Shown piece after piece: positions 25,990-34,082 of a stretch of DNA of 64,000 bases. This stretch comes from Lachnospiraceae bacterium (GTDB lineage: Bacteria > Bacillota > Clostridia > Lachnospirales > Lachnospiraceae). Where the stretch lies: positions 1 through 64,000 of the forward strand of contig CAAFZP010000063.1 in the NCBI GenBank assembly GCA_900767585.1, read 5' to 3'. Position 1 is the first letter of the stretch. Every line of letters starts with the position of its first letter. Both the position numbers and the translations under genes were made by a program. The notes below the pieces were generated by a model. That model saw only the letters and a program-made list of their open reading frames with translations. It searched no databases and had not been told where the DNA came from.

Positions 25990-28335
25990 ATGAACTACGA
26001 AAACATTTTACAATTTAAAGGAACATGGCGTGTGTATCAGGCACGGGTGCTGGATCGGGCAGAGAATTATGCGCGGGATGGCAAGATTCATATTGTGGCG
26101 GCTCCGGGTTCAGGAAAGACCACGCTTGGCATTGAGCTGATACGCAGGCTGCAGGGAACGGCACTGGTGCTTGTGCCGACGATTACGATCCGGGAGCAGT
26201 GGATTGCGCGGATCAAAGAAGCATTTTTGTGCGAAGGCGTGGACGCGGAAACATATTTGTCACAGAGTCTGAAAAATCCACGGTCGATTACAGTGACTAC
26301 ATATCAGGCTTTACACAGTGCCATGACACAGATACAGGATGGAGAGGAAGATTATAAGGGATTTTCCCTGCTTCAGGTCTTGCAGGATGCAAAGGTAGAT
26401 ACGCTTTGTCTTGATGAATGCCATCATCTGCGAAGCGAGTGGTGGAAATCGCTGGAAAGCTTGAAGGAGAAGCTAATCGATGTGACAACAATCGCACTTA
26501 CAGCGACACCGCCATATGATTCGACACCTGCCATGTGGAATCGTTATATTGAGATGTGCGGAGAGATTGATGAGGAGATCACGACACCGGAGCTGGTGAA
26601 GGAGGGAAGTCTCTGCCCGCATCAGGATTATGTGTATTTCAATTATCCGACAAAACAGGAAGAAGCGGAAGTGATGCGGTATATGCAGGTACATCCGGAC
26701 TGTGAGGAGTTAGATCCGGAGATAGAGAAGCATCTGACGAATTCCCTTGGGAAGATCGAAAGCATCCGCCAGATTACACAGCACGAATATGCATCACTTC
26801 ATGGAAGGCTGCATATGCTGATCCTTACAGATTATATACGGAAGGAACATGAAAAATCAATCGGAAACCGGGAAGCAGATGTGAATCTGCTCGGGGTGCT
26901 GCCGCTCTTTGAGAATCTCCGACGGGATGCACAGGATATGTGGTCGGACATGCGGCTTGGCGTGTTATGTGGAAGCATCATTGTGATACCAGCCGGGGCG
27001 AAGGATGCACTATTAAAAACTGTGGGTGATGCAGGCAAGGTGACATTCTCAAAGCTTGGAAGTCTGCCGGAGACTGAGTATGTGAAGGTATCTGCGGTTG
27101 GTGATTCACATTTCCTGATACCGGCGGTGACACAGTTGTTTGCAGATGGATATATACAGGTGTTGATCGGTACGAAATCGCTGCTTGGCGAAGGCTGGGA
27201 TTCGCCATGCATCAATTCCCTAATCCTTGCAAGTACGGTTGGCTCGTTTATGCTCAGTAACCAGATGCGTGGCAGAGCCATCCGCACATGGAACAGGGAA
27301 CCGGATAAGACAAGCAATATCTGGCATCTGGTTTGCTTAAAACCGTGGTATGAGAGTTCGTTCGGAACCAAACCGGAGACGAGCGAGGATTATCGGATGC
27401 TTACCAGACGAATGGAACATTTCCTAGGTCTGCACTACACGGAGGATGTGATTGAAAATGGGCTGGCACGATTGTCGGTTATACAGAAACCATTTACAAA
27501 GGCGAATGTAGCGAATATGAATGCGACGATGCTCGCCTTATCTAAGGAGCGGAGCCGCTTGCGGGAGCGTTGGAACCGTTCGCTCACAATCTATCCGAAG
27601 ATGGAGGTTGTAACAGAGGTGAAGGTGCGGGATAAAGCGGTGCCAAGGGCAGCGTTTCATGATGCGGTAGCAAAGATGATATTCTCGATATTCCTGTTGT
27701 GTGCTGCGTGGTTTATGGCGGCGCAGACAGGTGCGAAAACCGGGAGTGCGTGGCTTGGAACGCTAGCCGGAATATTTACGCTGGCGGGATTGGGGATGCT
27801 TTCATACTGCTTCCCGAAGATGTTTATGCTTGGAAGTCCGTACGAACGGTTGAAGACATTTGGCAGGGGAATCCGGAAAGCGCTGGAGAAGCAGAAGCTT
27901 TTGGATATGCCGGACAGTAAGGTTGTGACGGAGACGCCGGAGGCGTATAAACATGTCGTATATCTGCAGGGTGGAAGCGGGAGAGATGGCGCGCTTTTTT
28001 CCCGGTGTGTGAATGAGTTTTTTGCACCGGTTGTGAATCAGAAATATATCTTAGTCAAGCATGGAAGACAAAGAGAAAATGACCGTTTCTTTGCAGTGCC
28101 GGATTGCTTTTCGGCAAAGAAGGAACAGGCGGAGCAGTTTACAGAGTGCATGCGTCCATATATCGGTGCATACGATTGTGTTTATACGCGGGCAGGACAG
28201 GGGAATGTCTTGCTGCAGGAGGCACAGAAGGCTGCCTATGCGAATCAGGAAGCACGCTGCAGCATGCGGCGGAAGGTAACAGGAAATAAGATGCATTTCT
28301 TCGATTGCGAGACAGAAGACTTGGTTGAATTATAG
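25990..28335 (+). CDS. DEAD/DEAH-box helicase with two membrane segments
   Basis: 781-residue SF2 helicase. Motif I is AAPGSGKTT (K43), motif II DECHH (142-146), motif III ALTATPP, motif V LLGEGWDSP (398-406) and motif VI QMRGRAIR (425-432). Two hydrophobic helices follow at about 563-580 and 588-608, then a 170-residue C-terminal domain without a recognised fold. G+C rises sharply relative to the preceding island, so it belongs to the host-like sequence. An AGGGGC site precedes the ATG. A membrane-tethered SF2 translocase could act in DNA uptake or defence; this is inference. Confidence 0.85.
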   Translation: MNYENILQFKGTWRVYQARVLDRAENYARDGKIHIVAAPGSGKTTLGIELIRRLQGTALVLVPTITIREQWIARIKEAFLCEGVDAETYLSQSLKNPRSITVTTYQALHSAMTQIQDGEEDYKGFSLLQVLQDAKVDTLCLDECHHLRSEWWKSLESLKEKLIDVTTIALTATPPYDSTPAMWNRYIEMCGEIDEEITTPELVKEGSLCPHQDYVYFNYPTKQEEAEVMRYMQVHPDCEELDPEIEKHLTNSLGKIESIRQITQHEYASLHGRLHMLILTDYIRKEHEKSIGNREADVNLLGVLPLFENLRRDAQDMWSDMRLGVLCGSIIVIPAGAKDALLKTVGDAGKVTFSKLGSLPETEYVKVSAVGDSHFLIPAVTQLFADGYIQVLIGTKSLLGEGWDSPCINSLILASTVGSFMLSNQMRGRAIRTWNREPDKTSNIWHLVCLKPWYESSFGTKPETSEDYRMLTRRMEHFLGLHYTEDVIENGLARLSVIQKPFTKANVANMNATMLALSKERSRLRERWNRSLTIYPKMEVVTEVKVRDKAVPRAAFHDAVAKMIFSIFLLCAAWFMAAQTGAKTGSAWLGTLAGIFTLAGLGMLSYCFPKMFMLGSPYERLKTFGRGIRKALEKQKLLDMPDSKVVTETPEAYKHVVYLQGGSGRDGALFSRCVNEFFAPVVNQKYILVKHGRQRENDRFFAVPDCFSAKKEQAEQFTECMRPYIGAYDCVYTRAGQGNVLLQEAQKAAYANQEARCSMRRKVTGNKMHFFDCETEDLVEL

Positions 28336-28346
28336 GAGAACTTTGA

Positions 28347-29801
28347 ATGAATAAATTAAAGAAAGCGGAAGAGTTTGTAAATGTTCATAGAGTCAAAAAA
28401 GAACAATTCCCAGCGTTTCATGTAACACCGCCGTGTGGGTGGATGAATGACCCAAATGGTTTTTCTTCTTATCATGGAAAAATTCATTTGTTCTATCAGT
28501 TCCATCCATATAATGAGGCGTGGGGACCGATGCATTGGGGACATTCGGAGACAACAGATTTTGTAAAATGGACTGAACTTCCCATCGCACTTGCACCAGA
28601 CCAAAGTTACGATGATGCAGGGTGTTTCTCAGGATCTGCCATTGAGACAGAAAAAGGACATCTGCTTGTATATACCGGTGTGACAGAGCAGGAAGAAAAT
28701 GGAGTAAAAAACGTATATCAGAACCAATGCCTTGCGATTGGAAACGGAAAAACATATACTAAGCTTGCGCAAAATCAGGTTGTAACAGGAGATATGATGC
28801 CGGAACATTTCAGCCGGGAACATTTCCGGGATCCGAAGATCTGGAAAGAGGAAGATGGCTATTATATGGTTGTTGGAAATAAGACGGATGATGGAAAACC
28901 GCATGTTGTTTTGTTCCATTCAGAGGACGCAATTAGCTGGGAGTATGTGTCGGTGCTTGCAAAAGACGATACAGGTATGCTTGGAACGATGTGGGAGTGT
29001 CCGGATTTTTTCTGCCTGGATGGTGCATATGTATTAATTACATCTCCGCAGAATCTAAGTGCGGATGAAGAATTTCATAATGGAAACAATTCGGTTTATT
29101 ATATGGGAAGCTATGATAAAAACCAGCATATGTTCCATTATGACGCAGTTTACTCGCTTGATGACGGATTGGATTTTTACGCACCGCAGACGATGCTTGC
29201 GGACGATGGAAGAAGAATTATGATTGCGTGGATGCAGTCATGGGATTCGAATATCCGTCCCGAAGGTCAGAAATGGTCCGGCATGATGATATTACCGAGG
29301 GAACTCAAGGCAAAAGATGGAAAGATTCTGCAAAGCCCGGTGCGTGAAATCGAAAACTATCATAGAAATGGTGTCAGGTATGAGAAGCAGGAAGTACAGG
29401 GAACATGCAGATTCGATGGTATTAAAGGACGTGTACTTGATATGACCGTGGAGATTGCCGGTGGCGATTTCAGGGAGTTTACAATCTCGGTCGCACAAAA
29501 TGAACAGTTCCACACAGACTTTTCTATACTGCAGCATAAAAACAGGATAGAAATTGACCGGACATATTCCGGTATGGTACGTGATGCGAATGCAATCCGG
29601 AGAGTAAAAGTAAAATCATCTTGTAAAAAATGGAAGCTTCGTATAATCTTAGATAAGTATTCAATGGAAGTTTTTCTGAATGATGGACAACAGGTATTCA
29701 GTACAACATTTTATACATCGCTCGAAGCGGATCAGATCAGTTTTGTGTGCGATGGAAAAGCCATTGTAAATCTTGAAAAATATGATATCGTCGTGGCGTA
29801 G
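28347..29801 (+). CDS. Glycoside hydrolase family 32 (sucrose-6-phosphate hydrolase / beta-fructosidase)
   Basis: Hydrolyses the beta-fructosyl bond of sucrose, sucrose-6-phosphate or short fructans. The catalytic residues are in WMNDPNG (nucleophile Asp), FRDP and WECPD (acid/base Glu). A five-bladed propeller is followed by a beta-sandwich; 484 residues, no signal peptide, hence intracellular. AGGAGA precedes the ATG. The sugar kinase follows after 21 nt. No transporter or PTS gene is seen nearby, so uptake must be encoded elsewhere. Confidence 0.92.
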   Translation: MNKLKKAEEFVNVHRVKKEQFPAFHVTPPCGWMNDPNGFSSYHGKIHLFYQFHPYNEAWGPMHWGHSETTDFVKWTELPIALAPDQSYDDAGCFSGSAIETEKGHLLVYTGVTEQEENGVKNVYQNQCLAIGNGKTYTKLAQNQVVTGDMMPEHFSREHFRDPKIWKEEDGYYMVVGNKTDDGKPHVVLFHSEDAISWEYVSVLAKDDTGMLGTMWECPDFFCLDGAYVLITSPQNLSADEEFHNGNNSVYYMGSYDKNQHMFHYDAVYSLDDGLDFYAPQTMLADDGRRIMIAWMQSWDSNIRPEGQKWSGMMILPRELKAKDGKILQSPVREIENYHRNGVRYEKQEVQGTCRFDGIKGRVLDMTVEIAGGDFREFTISVAQNEQFHTDFSILQHKNRIEIDRTYSGMVRDANAIRRVKVKSSCKKWKLRIILDKYSMEVFLNDGQQVFSTTFYTSLEADQISFVCDGKAIVNLEKYDIVVA

Positions 29802-29822
29802 AGTATGCAAGGAGGAACCGAT

Positions 29823-30785
29823 ATGAAAAAGTTTGATGTAACAGCACTTGGAGAATTGTTGGTAGATTTTACAGAAAATGGAATGAGTGCGCAGGGAAAT
29901 CCTCTGCTTGAAGCAAATCCGGGCGGTGCTCCGTGCAATGTACTTTCCATGTTGCAGAATCTTGGAAAAAAGACTGCATTTATTGGGAAAGTAGGAGCAG
30001 ACATGTTTGGTACAATGTTGACGCAGGCGGTGAAAGACCAGGGAATCAATATAGATAATCTGGTGACAGATGATACTGTGCATACGACGCTTGCGTTTGT
30101 ACATACTGGTGTGGATGGTGACCGCGACTTTTCTTTTTACCGTAATCCTGGAGCAGATATGATGCTTAGGGAGGAAGAAATCCAGCAGGAGATTTTTGCT
30201 GATACAAAGATTTTTCATTTTGGAACGTTGTCAATGACGGATTTACGGATGGAGCAGGTAACGAAACATGCAGTGAAAAAAGCAAAAGAGCAGGGAGCTG
30301 TCATTTCCTTTGATCCGAATTTAAGACCGCCATTATGGAAAAAACTTGTAGACGCAGCTGATAAAATGTGGTATGGAATCAGTCAATGTGACATTCTGAA
30401 GATTTCGGATGATGAGATATCTTTCTTAACAGGTACTGCAGATATCGATCAGGGAATTGGGAAAATCATGGAGCAATATTGTCCGGCACTGATTTGTGCA
30501 ACGATGGGAAAAGATGGAAGCAAGGCATATTACAAAGGAAAAAGTGTATATGCGGAACCGTTTTTGCAGAAGAATACGATTGAAACAACTGGTGCTGGCG
30601 ATACATTTATGGCATGTATCTTAAATACAGTACTTGACAAGGGAATCAATGGATTGTCTGAAAATGATATGTATGAGATGCTCCGGTTTGCAAATGCAGC
30701 AGCTTCAATCATCACAACACGTAAGGGTGCTTTAAAGGTCATGCCACAGAATCAGGAAATCAGAGATATGTTACAGGAGGGATAA
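29823..30785 (+). CDS. PfkB family sugar kinase (probable fructokinase)
   Basis: Phosphorylates the fructose freed by the GH32 enzyme. Starts ALGELLVDF, with NPGGAPCNV for sugar binding and the anion-hole/base motif TTGAGDTF near residue 253. ATG at 29823 is used because AAGGAGG sits seven bases before it; an earlier in-frame ATG at 29805 lies before that site. 320 residues, normal length. It forms a two-gene sucrose unit with GH32. A fragment of a paralogous kinase lies just downstream. Confidence 0.92.
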   Translation: MKKFDVTALGELLVDFTENGMSAQGNPLLEANPGGAPCNVLSMLQNLGKKTAFIGKVGADMFGTMLTQAVKDQGINIDNLVTDDTVHTTLAFVHTGVDGDRDFSFYRNPGADMMLREEEIQQEIFADTKIFHFGTLSMTDLRMEQVTKHAVKKAKEQGAVISFDPNLRPPLWKKLVDAADKMWYGISQCDILKISDDEISFLTGTADIDQGIGKIMEQYCPALICATMGKDGSKAYYKGKSVYAEPFLQKNTIETTGAGDTFMACILNTVLDKGINGLSENDMYEMLRFANAAASIITTRKGALKVMPQNQEIRDMLQEG

Positions 30786-30787
30786 GT

Positions 30788-30928
30788 ATGCGTGAAATCG
30801 AAATTATGCTAAGCTCCATTGAGGATGTGAAGCATTTTGTACAGACAATCACCATGTTTGATGGCGAATTTGAATTAGTCAGCGGAAAATATATTGTGGA
30901 TGCAAAATATATTGAAAATCTCCGATGA
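30788..30928 (+). pseudogene. Truncated HPr-like protein
   Basis: 46 codons, IEIMLSSIEDVKHFVQTITM through the ISGKYIVDAK-type segment that ends VSGKYIVDAKYIENLR. This matches the N-terminal half of HPr-like phosphocarrier proteins of this bacterial group, which run to about 80 residues. The frame stops where a kinase-like sequence begins. No active-site His is seen in this half. Probably non-functional. Confidence 0.6.
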
Positions 30929-30995
30929 TGAGATTACATTTGTTACGGGAAAAGACGCAGTGGAAGGAATATTAAAATATAAGAATGAATTATAG
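30915..30995 (+). pseudogene. Fragment of a second PfkB sugar kinase
   Basis: A 26-codon frame KISDDEITFVTGKDAVEGIL and on resembles KISDDEISFLTG of the intact kinase (bases about 30400-30436) in peptide, though it is not a plain copy. It overlaps the end of the HPr-like remnant in another frame and the first bases of truA. It marks a deletion or recombination join. Confidence 0.6.
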
Positions 30996-31743
30996 ATTGA
31001 CGATCAGCTACGATGGCACGCGCTACCATGGCTGGGAAAGTAAAAAAGAAGTGGATACGATCGAGGGAAAGTTGGAAGCGGTCTTCGCGAGGATGACGGA
31101 ACAGGACGTGAAGATTCATGGCGCAGGAAGAACCGATGCGGGTGTGCATGCAAAAGGCATGGTAGCAAATGGGTTCTTAGATACCACGCTTACGCCGGAA
31201 GAGATCAAAGCCTATGCGAATCATTATCTGCCGGATGATATCTGTATCCGGGAAGTTTCGGGTGTATCCGAGCGGTTCCATGCAAGACTTAATGCCAAAG
31301 GAAAGGTGTATCAGTATACCTGTTATATCGGGGACGAAAAGCCGGTATTTGACCGGATGTATACATGGGTGTTGCCGGAATGGGTTACGAATGGGACACC
31401 TGACCGGATGCCGGATATAGAAGCGATGCAAAAGGCAGCAGGATACCTGATTGGCACGCATGATTTCAAGAGCTTCTGTGGGAATAATAAGATGAAGAAA
31501 TCCACAGTGCGGACAATCTATGATATTACAATCACAGAGGAACAAGGATATCTGCGGATGACATTTCATGGAAATGGCTTCTTACAGAATATGGTCCGGA
31601 TACTGACCGGGACGCTGTTAGAGGTTGGCTATGGACGCAAAAAGGCAGAAGATATGGAAGCAATACTCACCGCCTGTGACAGGCAGATGGCAGGACCGAC
31701 AGCACCGCCACATGGACTTACACTTCTGGAAGTGGAATATTGA
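30985..31743 (+). CDS. truA: tRNA pseudouridine synthase A
   Basis: Isomerises U38-40 in tRNA anticodon stems. The catalytic aspartate is in GAGRTDAGVHA (about residues 51-61), with YRLTISYDGTRYHGW at the N-terminus and FLQNMVRILTG at the C-terminus. 252 residues. The start overlaps the kinase fragment, and only AAGGAA about 15 nt upstream serves as a ribosome-binding site, suggesting the upstream region was rearranged. Confidence 0.96.
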   Translation: MNYRLTISYDGTRYHGWESKKEVDTIEGKLEAVFARMTEQDVKIHGAGRTDAGVHAKGMVANGFLDTTLTPEEIKAYANHYLPDDICIREVSGVSERFHARLNAKGKVYQYTCYIGDEKPVFDRMYTWVLPEWVTNGTPDRMPDIEAMQKAAGYLIGTHDFKSFCGNNKMKKSTVRTIYDITITEEQGYLRMTFHGNGFLQNMVRILTGTLLEVGYGRKKAEDMEAILTACDRQMAGPTAPPHGLTLLEVEY

Positions 31744-31779
31744 GTATAGTATTGAGCAAGACGAAAGGACGGATACGAG

Positions 31780-32007
31780 ATGTCAGGCTATTTGATCAAG
31801 GACACAACAAAGGAAGAACGCGAGCAGATTGTAGCAGAATCGCTCGGAAATATTGAGGCAACCTGTGATGGCTGTATGAGTGGTTTAGCACAGATGTATC
31901 AGGATTACATTGATGGGAAGAAGGAGCTGCGCGAGATTAATATGGAATTTAATGCCCGCTATGTGAAGGGCGAGGATATGCCACAGCGGAGCCGATGCCC
32001 GATGTAA
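31780..32007 (+). CDS. Small conserved protein of unknown function
   Basis: 75 residues, acidic N-terminal helix, one CDGC pair (residues 29-32) that could bind metal or form a disulfide, ending PQRSRCPM. AAAGGA precedes the ATG. No family name is certain. It lies 36 nt behind truA and before a terminator. Confidence 0.7.
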   Translation: MSGYLIKDTTKEEREQIVAESLGNIEATCDGCMSGLAQMYQDYIDGKKELREINMEFNARYVKGEDMPQRSRCPM

Positions 32008-32019
32008 GAAAGAAAATCT

Positions 32020-32065
32020 ATATGAGACAGGGTACACTCTTCATGACAAAAACAACGTCCCCAAG
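32020..32065. repeat. 46-bp dispersed repeat, copy 1
   Basis: ATATGAGACAGGG(T)ACACTC followed by TTCATGACAAAAACAACGTC and CCCAAG. It matches copy 2 at 33406-33451 in 43 of 46 bases, same orientation. Hairpin potential GAC...GTC around the AAAAACAAC loop. REP-like. Confidence 0.8.
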
Positions 32066-32066
32066 T

Positions 32067-32092
32067 CCGGTGCAGAGATGTGCCGGTTTTTT
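32067..32092 (+). terminator. Terminator after the truA unit
   Basis: CCGGTGCA-GAGA-TGTGCCGG (8-bp stem with two G-U pairs and a tetraloop) followed by TTTTTT. Confidence 0.85.
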
Positions 32093-32118
32093 CTTGACAA
32101 GAAAAAATCAAAGTGATA

Positions 32119-32138
32119 TTATTTTGATATCAAAATAA
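32119..32138. promoter_or_regulatory. Perfect 20-bp palindrome at the SPFH operon promoter
   Basis: TTATTTTGATATCAAAATAA, fully self-complementary, 33 nt before the SPFH start. An overlapping GATATTATTTTGATATC gives a further half-site. TTGACA at 32094-32099 with its spacer running into this palindrome suggests that a protein bound here would block the promoter. The ribbon-helix-helix protein at 33209 is the obvious candidate. Confidence 0.65.
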
Positions 32139-32170
32139 AACATGCATCGATTCAAAGGGAGGAATTGGTT

Positions 32171-33208
32171 ATGGAAGAGAAAATTTATACTACAAAGCGA
32201 AAAGGTATGGCAGTATTACTGACGGTTTTATTTGTTTATCTGATTGCGATTGCAGGTACTGTATTCGGAGCAGTCAGCTATGAGGATTCCGCAGAAACAG
32301 GCTATATGGTACTCATGGTTGTTTCCATCGTCGTGTTATCGCTTGGATGGTTTCCGCTGATTGGACTTCGGGTGTTGAAGCCACAGGAAGCATTGGTTCT
32401 GACGTTGTTCGGGAAATATGTTGGTACGATTCGTGAAGCTGGTTTTTACTTCGTGAATCCATTTTGTACAGCAATCAATCCTGCAGCTGCTACAAAGCTG
32501 GCACAGAGCGGGGATATCCAGCAGACAGCAGCGAAGAGTGCATTTTCCATCTCTGCGGATGGTACATCTGTATCGGTTGATGGTTCTACATCAGGAAAGA
32601 AGATTTCATTAAAGGCGATGACTTTAAGTAATGGCAGACAGAAGATCAACGACTGTCTCGGTAACCCGGTTGAGATCGGAATTGCAGTTATCTGGCGCGT
32701 AATGGATACAGCAAAGGCGGTTTTCAATGTCGATAACTATAAGGAATATTTATCCCTGCAGTGTGACAGTGCACTTCGTAATATTGTGCGCGTCTATCCA
32801 TATGATGTCGCACCGAATGTTGACACAACCGGTGACGGCGTAGCCGATGAAGGCAGTCTGCGTGGTTCCGCAGAGGTTGTAGCCGGAAGAATCCGTGATG
32901 AGATCCAGAGCAAGGTCAATGAGGCAGGACTTGAGATCGTGGAGGCAAGAATTACATATCTTGCATATGCATCGGAAATTGCATCTGTAATGTTGCAGCG
33001 GCAGCAGGCATCTGCTATTATAGATGCCAGAAAGATGATCGTAGACGGAGCGGTTGGAATGGTAGAAATGGCGTTAGAAGAATTAAATAAAAAACAGGTC
33101 GTTGACTTGGACGAGGAGCGAAAGGCAGCTATGGTTTCAAATCTCTTGGTAGTTTTGTGCGGCAACCATGATGCGCAGCCAATCGTGAACTCAGGAAGCT
33201 TATACTAG
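32171..33208 (+). CDS. SPFH/band-7 domain membrane protein
   Basis: 345 residues from ATG 32171, chosen because AAGGGAGG sits eight bases upstream. Two membrane helices (about 13-35 and 48-65) precede an SPFH domain (about 75-290) containing NPVEIGIAVIWRV and AGLEIVEARITYLAYASEIA. The family organises membrane microdomains and protease partners. The stop codon abuts the ATG of a ribbon-helix-helix gene, so the two are co-translated. Confidence 0.9.
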   Translation: MEEKIYTTKRKGMAVLLTVLFVYLIAIAGTVFGAVSYEDSAETGYMVLMVVSIVVLSLGWFPLIGLRVLKPQEALVLTLFGKYVGTIREAGFYFVNPFCTAINPAAATKLAQSGDIQQTAAKSAFSISADGTSVSVDGSTSGKKISLKAMTLSNGRQKINDCLGNPVEIGIAVIWRVMDTAKAVFNVDNYKEYLSLQCDSALRNIVRVYPYDVAPNVDTTGDGVADEGSLRGSAEVVAGRIRDEIQSKVNEAGLEIVEARITYLAYASEIASVMLQRQQASAIIDARKMIVDGAVGMVEMALEELNKKQVVDLDEERKAAMVSNLLVVLCGNHDAQPIVNSGSLY

Positions 33209-33406
33209 ATGGCAGCGAAAAAACAGATTCCGCTCCGCTTATCGGAAAAACTGTATGCCGATATTGCCGCATGGGCAGAAGATGACTTTCGATCCGTCAA
33301 CGGACAGATCGAATATCTCCTATCCGAGTGCGTGAGACAACGGAAGAAAGATGGAAAATACGTCTCTGAGGAGATTGACGTTCCACCGGAACTGGATATC
33401 AAATGA
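33209..33406 (+). CDS. Arc-type ribbon-helix-helix DNA-binding protein
   Basis: 65 residues: beta strand QIPLRLSEKLYADIAAWAED then FRSVNGQIEYLLSECVRQR, the Arc/MetJ fold. It follows the SPFH stop without a gap. As a dimer it would bind a palindrome such as the one at 32119. Autoregulation of the operon is inferred. Its stop codon is the first base-triplet overlapping repeat copy 2. Confidence 0.88.
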   Translation: MAAKKQIPLRLSEKLYADIAAWAEDDFRSVNGQIEYLLSECVRQRKKDGKYVSEEIDVPPELDIK

Positions 33407-33451
33407 TATGAGACAGGGAACACTCTTCGGGACAAAAACAACGTCCCCAAG
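33406..33451. repeat. 46-bp dispersed repeat, copy 2
   Basis: Same orientation as copy 1 with three mismatches. It contains GGGAC-AAAAACAAC-GTCCC, a 5-bp hairpin. It lies between the RHH gene and the DUF1648 gene, directly before that gene's ribosome-binding site. Confidence 0.8.
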
Positions 33452-33467
33452 GTAAGGAGGAATTGCA

Positions 33468-33944
33468 ATGAAAAACCACATTACACTCAAGCAGAAGATT
33501 GTTGAGATACTCGCCTATGTTCTGATGTGGGCATCGATTGTGACTGGGATTATATGGTCCGCGAAGCTGCCGAAGGAAGTGGCAACACACTTTGACGCGG
33601 CTGGAAATGCAGATGGATATGGATCTCCGTATTCCTTCTTGTTTTTACCAATCATCATGCTCGTCAGCTGTGGCATCAGCAGTCTGGTTTTACATTTTAT
33701 GCCACCCGATCTGTGGAGCATGCCAGTGAAAGTAAAACCGGAACATGCGGTGCGTGTGTACAGAGACGTTGTCTGGATGATGGTGGGGATGGAATTTTGT
33801 TTTGGTGTATTTACGCTCTATAGCACGATAACCGCTTATATGCAGAAGATGGATGGCATGCTTGCAGCAACGTTTATATTTATGGCAGTTTTATTTGGAA
33901 TAATCATATGGAGTATTGTCGCGTGTGTGCGGCATAACCGGTAG
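33468..33944 (+). CDS. DUF1648 (SdpI N-terminal-like) membrane protein
   Basis: 158 residues with four hydrophobic helices and the DUF1648 signature LPKEVATHFDAAGNADGYGS between the first two. AAGGAGG precedes the ATG. In SdpI this domain takes part in immunity to a toxic peptide, but short DUF1648 proteins are common and mostly unassigned. Confidence 0.85.
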   Translation: MKNHITLKQKIVEILAYVLMWASIVTGIIWSAKLPKEVATHFDAAGNADGYGSPYSFLFLPIIMLVSCGISSLVLHFMPPDLWSMPVKVKPEHAVRVYRDVVWMMVGMEFCFGVFTLYSTITAYMQKMDGMLAATFIFMAVLFGIIIWSIVACVRHNR

Positions 33945-34082
33945 TGTTTAACGAAAACTTAACATGAGAATTACACAGTACAGATAGATTCAAACCGAGG
34001 AAACTGATACTTTACAGATAAGATCACATAGTTTATGTAGAACGATGTATGGTTTTATTGATAACCGGAATTGGAGAATTCG

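Noticed and set aside
30915..30995. Kinase fragment as a tandem copy of the upstream gene
   Set aside because: The peptide is similar but the DNA differs, so it comes from a paralogue and not from a recent duplication.
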